Of a DNA stretch of 64,000 bases, positions 38,171 to 51,300 are shown piece after piece. Positions within the stretch are counted from its first letter, which is position 1. Every line of letters starts with the position of its first letter. Source of the DNA: an uncultured Polaribacter sp. Lineage in GTDB: Bacteria > Bacteroidota > Bacteroidia > Flavobacteriales > Flavobacteriaceae. Location: the NCBI RefSeq assembly GCF_947503875.1, contig NZ_CANNFH010000001.1:62001-126000 (forward strand). The letters run 5' to 3'. The notes beneath the pieces are model-generated. The model was not told the DNA's origin. It made no database searches and was given only the letters and a program-made list of their open reading frames with translations. The translations under genes and the position numbers were made by a program.

Positions 38171-40963
38171 ATGAAATTATTAAAAATAACAACCTTATTA
38201 ATTATAACTTTTGTTATAAATTCTTGTTCCATAAACTCAGTAAATAAAATAGATTTATCTGGTGAATGGATTGTTAAACTAGATTCTACTAATATAGGAA
38301 TAAGCAATAATTGGGCAAATATACTATTTACAGGAACAAGAATTACGCTACCTAACACTTTAGATGGCGCAGGTATTGGTAAACCAAGTACTTTAAAACC
38401 AGCCTTAAATAATTATGTAATGTCTAACTTAACAAGAAAGCATCAATACATTGGTAAAGCTTGGTATCAAAAGGAAATAGAAATACCTAATAATTGGAAA
38501 GGTAAAAATATTGAGTTAGGTTTAGAACGTATTATTTGGGAATCTTCAGTTTATGTAGATGGTAAACTTATAGGCAATGCTAATAGTTTGATTGGAAGTC
38601 ATAATTATAACCTAAGCAAACATCTAACTCCAGGTAAACACTTGCTAACGATATGTGTTGATAATTCTAATAAATTTCCGCTTATAAATGTAGCAGGAAC
38701 TATGTATCCAGATGTTGTAAATCAAGATATGGCCCATGCATATACCAATCATACCCAAATAAAATGGAACGGTATTTTAGGTGATATTTCTTTAAAAGCA
38801 TCTACAAGTACTACTCCTAAAAACGTTCAGGTTTATCCAAATTCTCAATTAGATAAACTAAAAGTTACTTTTGAACAATCTAATAATCTAGATGGAGCCG
38901 TAAAATTGGTTGTGAAAACTATAGATGGTGAAGAAGTTTTTAATAACAAAGTGCTCTCTTCAAAAAAAATAGATGGTAAATATACCTTAGAAATAGATAA
39001 ACCAGAAAACTTAAAGTTATGGGACGAGTTTAATCCTCATTTATACGATGTAATAGTTAAGACTAATACAGGTGAAGCAAAAGCACGATTTGGATATAAG
39101 TTTGTTAGTAGCGAAAAAGGAACTCTTCTTTTAAATGACAAACGAATTTTTTTAAGAGGTAATTTAGAGTGTGTTATTTTTCCTTTAACAGGTCACCCAC
39201 CAACAAAAAAAGAAGAATGGGCTAAATTAATAAAACAAGCCAAAGATTATGGATTAAATCATTTACGTTTTCATTCTTGGTGTCCACCAAAAGCTGCTTT
39301 TGAAGCTGCAGACGAAGCAGGATTTTATGTTCAAGTAGAGTTACCTCATTGGAGTTTAAAAGTAGGAGAGGATAAAAAAACAACAGCCTTTTTAAAGCAA
39401 GAAGCAGATAAAATGATTAAAGATTATGGAAATCATCCATCATTTATTTTTATGGCTTTAGGAAATGAATTACAAGGAGATATAAGTGTGTTAAATGATA
39501 TGGTAGCAGATTTAAAGCCAAAAGATAATAGACATTTATATGCAACAACAGCATTTTCTTTTCAGCAACCTACAGGAACAAGACCTGAAGCAGAAGATGA
39601 ATTTTTTATAGCACAATGGACAGACAAAGGATGGATTCGTGGCCAAGGAATTTTTAATGCAAAACCACCTCATTTTGATGCAGATTATACTTCTGGTAGC
39701 GAGCATATAAATATGCCTTTAGTATCTCATGAAATAGGGCAGTATTCTGTCTATCCAGATATGAGTGAAATTAAAAAGTACACAGGTGTTTTAAAACCGT
39801 TAAACTTTATAGCTGTTAAAAACGATTTAGAAAAAAAAGGATTGTTAGAATTGGCTCCAGATTTCACATACAATTCAGGGAAATTAGCTGCACTTTTATA
39901 TAAGGAAGAAATTGAGCGTGCATTAAAAACACCAAGCTTTGATGGTTTTCAATTATTGCAATTGCAAGATTTTCCTGGTCAAGGAACTGCTTTGGTTGGT
40001 TTGTTAAATGCTTTTTGGGAATCTAAAGGTGTTATTTCTGCAGAAGAATTTAGTCAGTTTAATAGCGAACTTGTTCCACTAATAAGATTTAAAAAGGCAG
40101 TTTATGAAACTGGAGAAACTTTTGAAGCTACCATTGAAATTGCAAATTTCTATAAAGATTTTAGTAATAAAACGATTAATTGGCAAATAACAGATGAAGC
40201 TGGAAATGAAGTTAAAAAAGGAAATTTAAGTAATATGAATTTAGCTATTGGAAATAATACAGATTTAGGTGTTATTAAATATGCTATTAATGCAAACAAA
40301 GCAAAAAAGCTAACAATTACAGTAAGTTTACAAGATACTAAATATAAAAATAGTTGGAGTATTTGGGTATATCCAAAGAAAACAATAACTACAAATAACA
40401 ATATACTTTTTACTACATCAATTATTGAAGCTGAAAATGCACTAAAAAATGGTAAAAAAGTTTTTTTAAACCCAGATTACAAAATTTTAAAAGGGATTAC
40501 AGGGCGTTTTGTTCCAGTATTCTGGAGTCCTGTCCATTTTCCAAATCAGCCAGCTACTATGGGAGTTATGTTAGATGATAAGCACCCAGCATTTAATGAG
40601 TTTCCAACAGATTCTCATACAGATTGGCAATGGTGGGATTTATGCATCAACTCAAAGTCGGTAATTGTAGATTCTATAAACACAAAACCTTTAGTTCGAG
40701 TAATCGATAATTTTGTAACAAATCATCATTTAACTAATTTATTTGAAGCTAAAGTAGGTAAAGGACAATTGGTTTTTTCTTCGATAGATTTAACCTCTAA
40801 TTTAAAAGATAGGCCAGTTGCAAGACAACTAAAACACAGTGTTTTAGAATATATGAATAGCAATAGTTTTAATCCTGTTAACAACATTAAAATTCAAGAT
40901 ATTAAATCACTAGTTTTAAAAGGAAAGCAGTCTAACTTTTCAGCAAAAGATATTTACAAATAA
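38171..40963 (+). CDS. GH2-like glycoside hydrolase, lipoprotein (paralogue 2)
   Basis: A 930-residue lipoprotein (lipobox NSC near residue 18) related along its whole length to the 28535 gene: KAWYQKEIEIPNNWKG, HLRFHSWCPPKAAFEAADEAG and LQLQDFPGQGTALVGLLNAFW. The probable acid/base is Glu433 (MALGNELQGD) and the nucleophile Glu521 (VSHEIGQYSVYP). The residue after the acid/base differs between the paralogues (NEP versus NEL), and the surrounding loops diverge, so they may have different substrates. Contains the same C-terminal DWQWWDL/ EAKVGKGQLVFSS domain. 15 bases after the HEAT sulfatase. Confidence 0.82.
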   Translation: MKLLKITTLLIITFVINSCSINSVNKIDLSGEWIVKLDSTNIGISNNWANILFTGTRITLPNTLDGAGIGKPSTLKPALNNYVMSNLTRKHQYIGKAWYQKEIEIPNNWKGKNIELGLERIIWESSVYVDGKLIGNANSLIGSHNYNLSKHLTPGKHLLTICVDNSNKFPLINVAGTMYPDVVNQDMAHAYTNHTQIKWNGILGDISLKASTSTTPKNVQVYPNSQLDKLKVTFEQSNNLDGAVKLVVKTIDGEEVFNNKVLSSKKIDGKYTLEIDKPENLKLWDEFNPHLYDVIVKTNTGEAKARFGYKFVSSEKGTLLLNDKRIFLRGNLECVIFPLTGHPPTKKEEWAKLIKQAKDYGLNHLRFHSWCPPKAAFEAADEAGFYVQVELPHWSLKVGEDKKTTAFLKQEADKMIKDYGNHPSFIFMALGNELQGDISVLNDMVADLKPKDNRHLYATTAFSFQQPTGTRPEAEDEFFIAQWTDKGWIRGQGIFNAKPPHFDADYTSGSEHINMPLVSHEIGQYSVYPDMSEIKKYTGVLKPLNFIAVKNDLEKKGLLELAPDFTYNSGKLAALLYKEEIERALKTPSFDGFQLLQLQDFPGQGTALVGLLNAFWESKGVISAEEFSQFNSELVPLIRFKKAVYETGETFEATIEIANFYKDFSNKTINWQITDEAGNEVKKGNLSNMNLAIGNNTDLGVIKYAINANKAKKLTITVSLQDTKYKNSWSIWVYPKKTITTNNNILFTTSIIEAENALKNGKKVFLNPDYKILKGITGRFVPVFWSPVHFPNQPATMGVMLDDKHPAFNEFPTDSHTDWQWWDLCINSKSVIVDSINTKPLVRVIDNFVTNHHLTNLFEAKVGKGQLVFSSIDLTSNLKDRPVARQLKHSVLEYMNSNSFNPVNNIKIQDIKSLVLKGKQSNFSAKDIYK

Positions 40964-40994
40964 TAAATTAATTACAAATTTAAATTTTTTTAAT

Positions 40995-41876
40995 ATGAAA
41001 TCTAACAATCATAAAAATTACAAAACCCTTTTTGGTTTTTTTTTGCTAGCCTTTTTACTTTTTTCATGTACTGAAGATAATAGTACTTCTGCCGATGATG
41101 AACAATTTAATGATTTAGGAGATACAAATGCTCCACCAGCAAAACCTCTTTTAAGTTCTATAAATACAAGTGATTGGATACTTATGTTTGAAGATAATTT
41201 TGATAAGTTTGAGCCCACTAAATGGACAATAAATAATTCAACTAGGAGTAGAGCTGCTAGACCTGGAGTTGGTATTAACCAATGGTTTTGGAGACCTGAA
41301 AATGTAAGTTACAAAGATGGAAATCTAATTTTAAGAAGTGAAAAAGTTGGTAACGATGTAATGCATTGTGGAGGTGTCTTTACCAATAATTTATTCGAAT
41401 TTAAATATGGTTATATAGAAGCAAAGATAGATATCGCAGAAACTTTACTGGGAACACATACTGCACTTTGGTTGCAAGGAGATAATATGGGTAATGTTGA
41501 TGGTACAGGAAATGATGGTGCAGAAATAGATGTTTTTGAATCTGCTTGGATTGGAGATTATACCAAAAGTGTGGTACACATAGATGGTTATGGTGCTCAT
41601 CAAAAATCAAATACAAGACGTTATGAAACTCCTGGACTACATTCTGGTTACCATACTTTCGGGTTGCTTTGGAACGAAGATAAATTAGAAATTTATTATG
41701 ATGGACAATTTAAAACAAGGTATCAAGGAATTTGGGTTCCAAAGGTAGAAGAATTTCTTTGGTTGTCTACAGGAGCAAGTTTTGGAGGGCCTTCAAATAC
41801 TAATTTTCCCGAAAGAGAAATTGGAGAATATACAGAAGCCAAGGTTGATTATATTAGAGTTTGGAAGATGAATTAG
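40995..41876 (+). CDS. GH16-family endo-glycosidase, lipoprotein
   Basis: A 293-residue lipoprotein (lipobox LFSC followed by TEDNSTSADDE, a surface-export-like acidic stretch). A beta-jelly-roll GH16 domain spans about residues 50-293. The catalytic signature EIDVFES at about 177-183 carries the nucleophile Glu177, Asp179 and acid/base Glu182. Substrate-cleft aromatic residues appear in INQWFWRPENVSY and GTHTALWLQG, and the fold ends KVDYIRVWKM. GH16 covers laminarinases, agarases, porphyranases, carrageenases and galactanases. With galactose catabolism nearby an endo-beta-galactanase-type activity is the best guess, but a subfamily cannot be assigned by eye. Confidence 0.88.
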   Translation: MKSNNHKNYKTLFGFFLLAFLLFSCTEDNSTSADDEQFNDLGDTNAPPAKPLLSSINTSDWILMFEDNFDKFEPTKWTINNSTRSRAARPGVGINQWFWRPENVSYKDGNLILRSEKVGNDVMHCGGVFTNNLFEFKYGYIEAKIDIAETLLGTHTALWLQGDNMGNVDGTGNDGAEIDVFESAWIGDYTKSVVHIDGYGAHQKSNTRRYETPGLHSGYHTFGLLWNEDKLEIYYDGQFKTRYQGIWVPKVEEFLWLSTGASFGGPSNTNFPEREIGEYTEAKVDYIRVWKMN

Positions 41877-41978
41877 CATTCAAAAAGTATTAATATCTAT
41901 GTTTTGAAGTTATTAATCCATTTATATTATTTTAAGAATATTTAGTTTTATAATTCAATTTTAACTAAATTTTAAATT

Positions 41979-42818
41979 ATGAAACAAAAAATTACTTTTT
42001 TATTTTTACTATTGTTAAGTTCATCTAGTTTGGTTTTCTCTCAAACGATGGTTAATGACTTCGAATCTGAAGAAACAGGATTACTAAATACTGGGGGTGG
42101 TATATCTAGTGCTATTGTTGCTAATCCTAATGCAACAGGAGAAAACACTACTGCTAACTGTCTAGAAATTAAAAGAACTGGGGCACAATGGTGGATTTTT
42201 CAGGGTATAGATGTTGTAGATATGGCTATCTCAGACACTGATACAAAGTTTATTAGTATGATGGTGCATTTTCCTATGCAGGCAGATATTGGTATTCGTC
42301 TAGATGCTCCTAATGATGATAGTAATGGAACATTAATTGTAAGACCTTTAAATGCTTACACAGAATTTAACCAATGGCAGCAAATGATTTTTGAAGTTAA
42401 AGATGGCCCTGATGCAAGTTCATTTACATTAGAAACTTTATTCAGAATTTCATTTCATCCTGATATGGGATTTGAAAATGACCCTGCTGGACAAATCCTT
42501 AACGATACAGACGCATTTGGTTATATAGACCAAATTCAAATTTTAGATGCAAATCCTTTAAGTACTGATAAATTTGAGTTTCAAAATAGTATCTCTTTAT
42601 ACCCGAATCCAGCTCAGTCTTCTTTTAAAGTAACGTCTAGAAATAATGTTGAAATTCAATCTGTATCTGTTTATACTGTATTAGGGAAGCAAATCAATAA
42701 TTTATCAAAATTGGATAAAAATCATTATGATATAAGTAATTTGGCTTCTGGTTTATATTTAGTTAAGGTTACTGATAGTAATGGAGGCATAGCATCTAAA
42801 AAATTATTTAAGAAATAA
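41979..42818 (+). CDS. Short T9SS cargo with the shared carbohydrate-binding-like module
   Basis: A 279-residue secreted protein. The signal peptide ends ...SLVFSQ, then a module starting TMVNDFESEETG with QWWIFQGIDVVD and SFHPDMGFENDPAGQ. This is the same unit as residues 20-190 of the 702-residue protein at 10088 (there TMVLHDFE, WWLLINFDLG, FHADMGVEN). The T9SS sorting domain occupies about 205-279 (SLYPNPAQSSFKVTS ... ASGLYLVKVTDSNGG). It consists of essentially nothing but module plus tail, which makes it a good candidate for a secreted binding protein. 102 bases after the GH16 gene and followed by a terminator. Confidence 0.82.
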   Translation: MKQKITFLFLLLLSSSSLVFSQTMVNDFESEETGLLNTGGGISSAIVANPNATGENTTANCLEIKRTGAQWWIFQGIDVVDMAISDTDTKFISMMVHFPMQADIGIRLDAPNDDSNGTLIVRPLNAYTEFNQWQQMIFEVKDGPDASSFTLETLFRISFHPDMGFENDPAGQILNDTDAFGYIDQIQILDANPLSTDKFEFQNSISLYPNPAQSSFKVTSRNNVEIQSVSVYTVLGKQINNLSKLDKNHYDISNLASGLYLVKVTDSNGGIASKKLFKK

Positions 42819-42861
42819 TTTTAATTAATATTTTGCAAGTTTAGAATGTAAACTTAGTTTT

Positions 42862-42897
42862 AAAAAGAACGGATGTATATATCTGTTCTTTTTTTTT
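42862..42897 (+). terminator. Rho-independent terminator after the T9SS module gene
   Basis: AAGAACGGAT pairs with ATCTGTTCTT (one G-T wobble) around a short loop, followed by a long T run. Confidence 0.8.
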
Positions 42898-42938
42898 ACA
42901 ATCAATTTTATATCATTAACATATTAATAAACGTTTAA

Positions 42939-46145
<3,207 letters not shown>

Positions 46146-46161
46146 ATTAAAAAGCTAAAAA

Positions 46162-47568
46162 ATGAGTAGATATTTTCTAGTGTTTTTAATGTCAATTGGC
46201 ATTTTATTTTCTTGTAAATCAGAAAAAAGTAATCAAGAAAAAAGTACTGAAAAACCTAATGTTATCGTTATTTTGGTTGATGATGCAGGTTATATAGATT
46301 TTGGTTTTATGGGAAGTAAAGATTTACAGACACCTCATATTGATGCTTTAGCAAAAAGTGGTGTAAAATTTACAGATGCACATGTTAGTGCAACAGTTTG
46401 TGCGCCTTCTAGAGCTGGCTTAATTACAGGAAAATACCAACAACGTTTTGGTTTTGAGGCTAATGGAACAGGAGGTATTGGCCTAAGTGATGATGTAACA
46501 ACTATTGCAGATGTTTTTAAAAATAATGGTTACAATACTTTTGCCTTAGGTAAATGGCATTTAGGTGAAAATGAATCAGATCATCCAAATAAAAGAGGAT
46601 TTGATGAGTTTTATGGATTTTTATCTGGTAGTCGTTCTTATTTTCCATTGGAAAAACCTTCCAAAGAGAAAATGCTACAGCATAATGGAAAACGAATTGT
46701 TTTTAATGGGTATATGACAGACGTCTTAGGAGATCAATCTGTAAAGTTTATTGAAACTTCAAAAGACAAACCATTTTTTATGTATTTATCATTCAATGCA
46801 GTACATACACCAATGCAAGCTAAACAAGAAGATTTAGATAGGTTTAACAACCATCCAAGAAAAAAGTTAGCTGCTATGACTTGGAGTTTAGACGAAAATG
46901 TTGGTAAATTATTAAAAAAGTTAGATGATCTAAATAAACGAAATAACACTTTAATCTACTTTTTAAGTGATAATGGAGGAGCTCATAATAATCAATCATT
47001 AACAGGACCTTTAAAAGGCTGGAAAGGGAATAAATTTGAAGGAGGGCATAGAGTACCATTTATTTTGTCCTGGCCTATAGAAATTAGTTCAAATGTTTCT
47101 TTTGATGGATTAACATCTTCATTAGATATTTTTTCTACTTCTATTTCTGCAGCAAAGATTAAAAACCAAAAAAGACTTCAATTAGATGGTGTAAACTTAA
47201 TTCCTTATTTAAAAGGTGAAAAACAAGGACATCCTCATCATAAACTTTTTTGGAGAAAATTAGATGAGTCTGCAGCAAGAGTAAGAGAATATAAAATAAT
47301 TAATCTTAAAGGTTTTGGCTCTGTGATGTATAACTTAAATAAAGATTTGGGAGAAACTATAGATCTTTCTCAAACGCATTCTAAAAAGTTCGACACTATT
47401 TTGTCTGTTTATAAAACCTGGGAAAATCAACTAATAAATCCTTTATGGATAGAGGAAAAACCTTGGATGGATGTAACATGGCATATTCATAAACAGCTTA
47501 TGAACAATAAAAATCCTGAATACAAAGATATCTGGAATCCTAATTTTTTAAATAAGTACAAAAAGTAA
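46162..47568 (+). CDS. S1-family sulfatase, lipoprotein
   Basis: A 468-residue sulfatase with lipobox LFSC. Metal motif LVDDAGYIDFG; formylglycine signature CAPSRAGLITGKYQQRFG with Cys80. Also LGKWHLGENESDHP, YLSFNAVHTPMQA and FLSDNGGA. The signature and GFEANGTGG region are typical of S1 enzymes acting on sulfated algal polysaccharides. 16 bases after the LacZ-type gene, so the two form a small operon ending in a strong terminator. Subfamily not assignable here. Confidence 0.92.
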   Translation: MSRYFLVFLMSIGILFSCKSEKSNQEKSTEKPNVIVILVDDAGYIDFGFMGSKDLQTPHIDALAKSGVKFTDAHVSATVCAPSRAGLITGKYQQRFGFEANGTGGIGLSDDVTTIADVFKNNGYNTFALGKWHLGENESDHPNKRGFDEFYGFLSGSRSYFPLEKPSKEKMLQHNGKRIVFNGYMTDVLGDQSVKFIETSKDKPFFMYLSFNAVHTPMQAKQEDLDRFNNHPRKKLAAMTWSLDENVGKLLKKLDDLNKRNNTLIYFLSDNGGAHNNQSLTGPLKGWKGNKFEGGHRVPFILSWPIEISSNVSFDGLTSSLDIFSTSISAAKIKNQKRLQLDGVNLIPYLKGEKQGHPHHKLFWRKLDESAARVREYKIINLKGFGSVMYNLNKDLGETIDLSQTHSKKFDTILSVYKTWENQLINPLWIEEKPWMDVTWHIHKQLMNNKNPEYKDIWNPNFLNKYKK

Positions 47569-47592
47569 AAAATAGCATTATTTGGTCAAAAA

Positions 47593-47636
47593 AAACATCC
47601 TTATCTAATTCTATAAATTTTTAGATAAGGATGTTT
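47593..47636. terminator. Bidirectional terminator between convergent operons
   Basis: Perfect 16-bp inverted repeat AAACATCCTTATCTAA / TTAGATAAGGATGTTT with a 12-base loop. It lies between the sulfatase (plus) and the FnIII-like lipoprotein gene (minus) and can serve both. Confidence 0.88.
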
Positions 47637-47654
47637 AATCTAGCATTACAAAAC

Positions 47655-48359
47655 TTAAAAATCGTTTACTTTAAAGTTCCATATTGGGCTATTCGTTTTA
47701 GCTCCTTTATCGTCTTTAACAATTACTTGCCAGTAGTAAGTAGTTTGTCGAGTATCAGCTGTTACTGTTAATGAGGTTTCTTCCATGTCCTCTTCTATTA
47801 AATCTAGTGCAGCTTTATCTTTTCCAAAATATATATCAAATTTTAAAGGGTCATTATCTACATCTGATGCAGACCATTTTAGATCAATATTATTTTCTCC
47901 ATCAAAATTTTGACCAACGAATGGAGCTATGTTACTAGCTGAAAAAGGCAAATTATTGCTATTAGGTACTTCTTCTGTATAAAATTGCGATATGATAGAG
48001 TATTCACCCACAATACCTTTGGTACTTTTAGCTCTAACTCTCCAATAGTAAGCAAATCCTTTTTCTAATGTAACAGTTTTAGATAAGGAAGTTTGTATTT
48101 CAGTCACAACAATATTGGTAAACTGATTATCAGTAGCAATTTCAAATTCGTAAATAATTGAGCTTCCGTCTTCGTTTGTAGATGCGTTCCAAGTAAAATT
48201 TAATGTATTGTCAATACATAGTTGATTTTGAGTAGGAAACGTTAATAAAGGTGTAGTTGGTGTACTACCATTTAATGTTTCTGAAGATTCATCATCAGCT
48301 TTAGAGGAACAAGATGACGAAATAATGATAAAAACTAATGTATATAATATTTTTTTCAT
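47655..48359 (-). CDS. Lipoprotein with two fibronectin type III-like domains
   Basis: A 234-residue lipoprotein: signal peptide with Cys at about 17 (SSSCSSKADDESSE; the acidic run fits a surface-export signal). Two FnIII-like beta-sandwiches follow (about 35-130 with YEFEIATDNQFTNIV and YYWRVRAKSTKG; about 140-230 with LKFDIYFGKDKAAL and YYWQVIVKDDKGA). No enzyme motif. It begins 2 bases after the stop of the large propeller gene, so it is co-transcribed and may anchor or present that protein, or bind glycan at the surface. Confidence 0.75.
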   Translation of the reverse strand: MKKILYTLVFIIISSSCSSKADDESSETLNGSTPTTPLLTFPTQNQLCIDNTLNFTWNASTNEDGSSIIYEFEIATDNQFTNIVVTEIQTSLSKTVTLEKGFAYYWRVRAKSTKGIVGEYSIISQFYTEEVPNSNNLPFSASNIAPFVGQNFDGENNIDLKWSASDVDNDPLKFDIYFGKDKAALDLIEEDMEETSLTVTADTRQTTYYWQVIVKDDKGAKTNSPIWNFKVNDF

Positions 48360-48361
48360 CT

Positions 48362-51300
48362 TTATTGTTTTAAAATTTTAATGGTTTCAATTTTTTCTAG
48401 ATGTAACCTTAAAAAATACATACCAGAAGGCATATCCTTTAGGTTAATCCTTATTTTATTATTTGTAATAGCATATTGTTTGCTAGATAGTAATTTTGAT
48501 GATGTAGAAAACAAATCAACTTTAATATTTTTACCTGAGTTTACTGGCAGGTTAATTTCTACATAATCTTTAGCTGGGTTTGGGAAAGCTTTTAAATCTA
48601 AAGATCCCATTACTTTGGTTACTTTTCCTTCACAAACAGCTTTTGACTTTATTTCTATAAAATCGCCATCATTTGCTCTTATGCTAAAATTAGTATTAGA
48701 TGTCTCAAGAACTTTGTTATTATTTATAAAAACAGTAAAAGGTGCTGTACCAGAATTTATTTCTACATCTAAAAACTTACTATTTGGTTTTTTAGAGGTT
48801 TTAGCAGATAAAAGACTAGAAGCTGCAACTTCTAAAGTTACACAATGTTGATAGCTAGTATTTAATATACCAATACAAATATTATAGTCTCCAGGTTCTA
48901 AATTAGGAATATTAAGTGCATCTGTAAAAGCGTAATTTACACCATTAACTGTTAAAGTGTAATTATGGTTGTATTTAGTATCAATTTTCAACTGTCCATT
49001 TTTACCTTGACAGGTTTCATCTGTAACTTGAATTTCAAAGTTATCAGCCGCAACAAAAATTGTTGAGAAATCTTCATTTAAAGTAAAGTCTATAATCCCA
49101 CTTCCATAAGTTGCAAAACGAACAACATTGGTATCTTCTATAAACTGCACATCTGTATATCCTACAGCATCTGGTACTGCTGCACCATCCATTTTAAACC
49201 ACTTATCTTGTTGTACAGAATAGACCCATGAACCATCAAATTCACAAGCAGCAAAAATAAATTGACCATTTGGAGATGCTTCTATGTCTACAACTCTATC
49301 TACGTCTAACCCATCATTATGATTTGTAAAAGATGCTCCACCATCTAATGATATTAAAAAGTTATTACCTCTACCAGCATAGTATACAGTAGCCTCATCT
49401 ATAGGGCTTGTAGCGATTACTGCTCTACGTTTTCTATGAGAGTTTTCACCTGTTGGCCAAGACCCAGCATAAGACGAATTAGAAAACGAATTACCACCAT
49501 CTGTAGAATACATAAATCTACCAGATTGAAGACCTACATACCATCTGTCTTTATTTACGTTTGAATAACCAAAACTATGAGCAGCTTCTGGAAAGACGAA
49601 AGAATGTAGTGTTTGTTCAACTGAACTACCATTGTAGGTCATTTTTTGTAATTGATTACCCCAAGGAATAAAAACTGCATCTTCAGATGAATTTGGGGAC
49701 GCAACCATACTTGTAGCTGCCCAGTTTGGGAAAAGGTTTCTTCTTGAAACAACTGTTCTAAAATTTCCACCATCACTTACAGAGCTTCTTCCAATTGCTC
49801 CATAATAATACCAGTACCAAGCAGATTCGCCATTGTTTGCAATTGTTACTCTTAAAACATCTGTATTGGCTTCTCTTTCAGCAGGAATTGGTTTAGTGAT
49901 GTCGTGATCTGGATTATCTATAAAACTTTGTGAACCTCTGTCTTGATTTGCTGTATAAACTCTATTATATTTTTCACTAGTATCAGCATCATAACACATT
50001 ATTGTTGGGTTTCCTCTACTTACACTAATCCAAGAATTCCAATCTTCTGATGTTGTTGAGTAATAGGTTCCAAAATCATATCCAGAGATAGTAAAGAAAC
50101 CACCATCTTCCTTGTCAAAAGTTTTAAAGTGTTGTACATCCCAAACATAAATGTCATTATTACTTAAAACATGTTTATTTCTAGTCCAATTAACACCATA
50201 ATCTGTAGATATCCATAATTCTACAAAACCTTTAAAAACAATGTTAGGTTTTGTTGGATGCACTTCTATAATATTCCTACCAGTATTGCTATCTGTTACT
50301 TTTTTTGTCCATGTTGCACCTTCATCACCAGAATAAAAAATATTGATATTATCATAGCTAATATAAAAGTGTGTATTACCATTTACAGTAGTTCCACTAA
50401 CTGCATCTAAAGATTTAATTGCTGTTGTTGTTGGTTGATGTATTAAATTAAAATCTGAATCATTTTCTCCCATTTTATATACAAATAGTTTTGAGTCACT
50501 AATTCTTCTTGCAAGAAGGTATACAGCTCTACTAGAATGTGGCTTAAGAATTTCTACATCATATGTATTACTTTTAAATGTTAAAGAAGAAGTTGTGTAA
50601 TTTAACCCATAGTCTGTAGAAATATACACATAATCATACCAAGCATTTGCGTCTGAAGAGTTTCTTCTAGCTCCATGAGCTACAATTCTTTTACTTGATC
50701 CTTTTTTAGTTACAAGAGTTGTGTAATTTGCATTACCTTCAAAAAAAGCGCCATTAGCATCTATCCATGTTCTACCTTCATCATCTGAAAATTCCATGGC
50801 TCCAGTACCTTTTTGGTTCAGCAATCTAAAATTGCCATTGGCTAAATTAACCCCATTAAATTTATCCCCTTCAAAACTTTTAGTTTGATTTCTAAGAGAC
50901 CATTTTATAGGTGCTTCTTCATCAATTTTATAAATATGCCCTGCAAAAGATACAATGAACATTTCTTCATTTACAGGGTCATATAAAGAACCGTCTGTTC
51001 TAAAGCCACCTTCGCTATAACCAGGGTTAGTTGAAGAAAACATATGTAAATATTTTTGATCCCAAACCCCTGTAAGCGTATTATTAGCATAAGAATATTG
51101 TTCAGATAGGGTAGAGGTCATGTTTTTTTTTGCACTTGCAAAATAAGCAGAGAAATCTTTAGAACTACTAAATTCAAAATTAGATTGTTTTACTTTTTCT
51201 ACCCACGAATTGTATTTTACTAATTCTATGTCACTTAAACTGGTTAAATCAAAAGCTTTTGGTAAAGCTTCTTTTTCCATTGCCATTTCATAGGCAATTT

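Noticed and set aside
41877-41978. TATTAAT repeats 23 bp apart before the 279-residue T9SS gene considered as a fourth AraC site
   Set aside because: Half-sites do not match the TTGTCC/TTGTCT pattern, spacing is 23 rather than 21, and no -7 box lies at the right distance.
41979-42818. The 279-residue protein considered as a GH16-associated enzyme
   Set aside because: No catalytic motif; it contains only a beta-sandwich-like module and a sorting tail.
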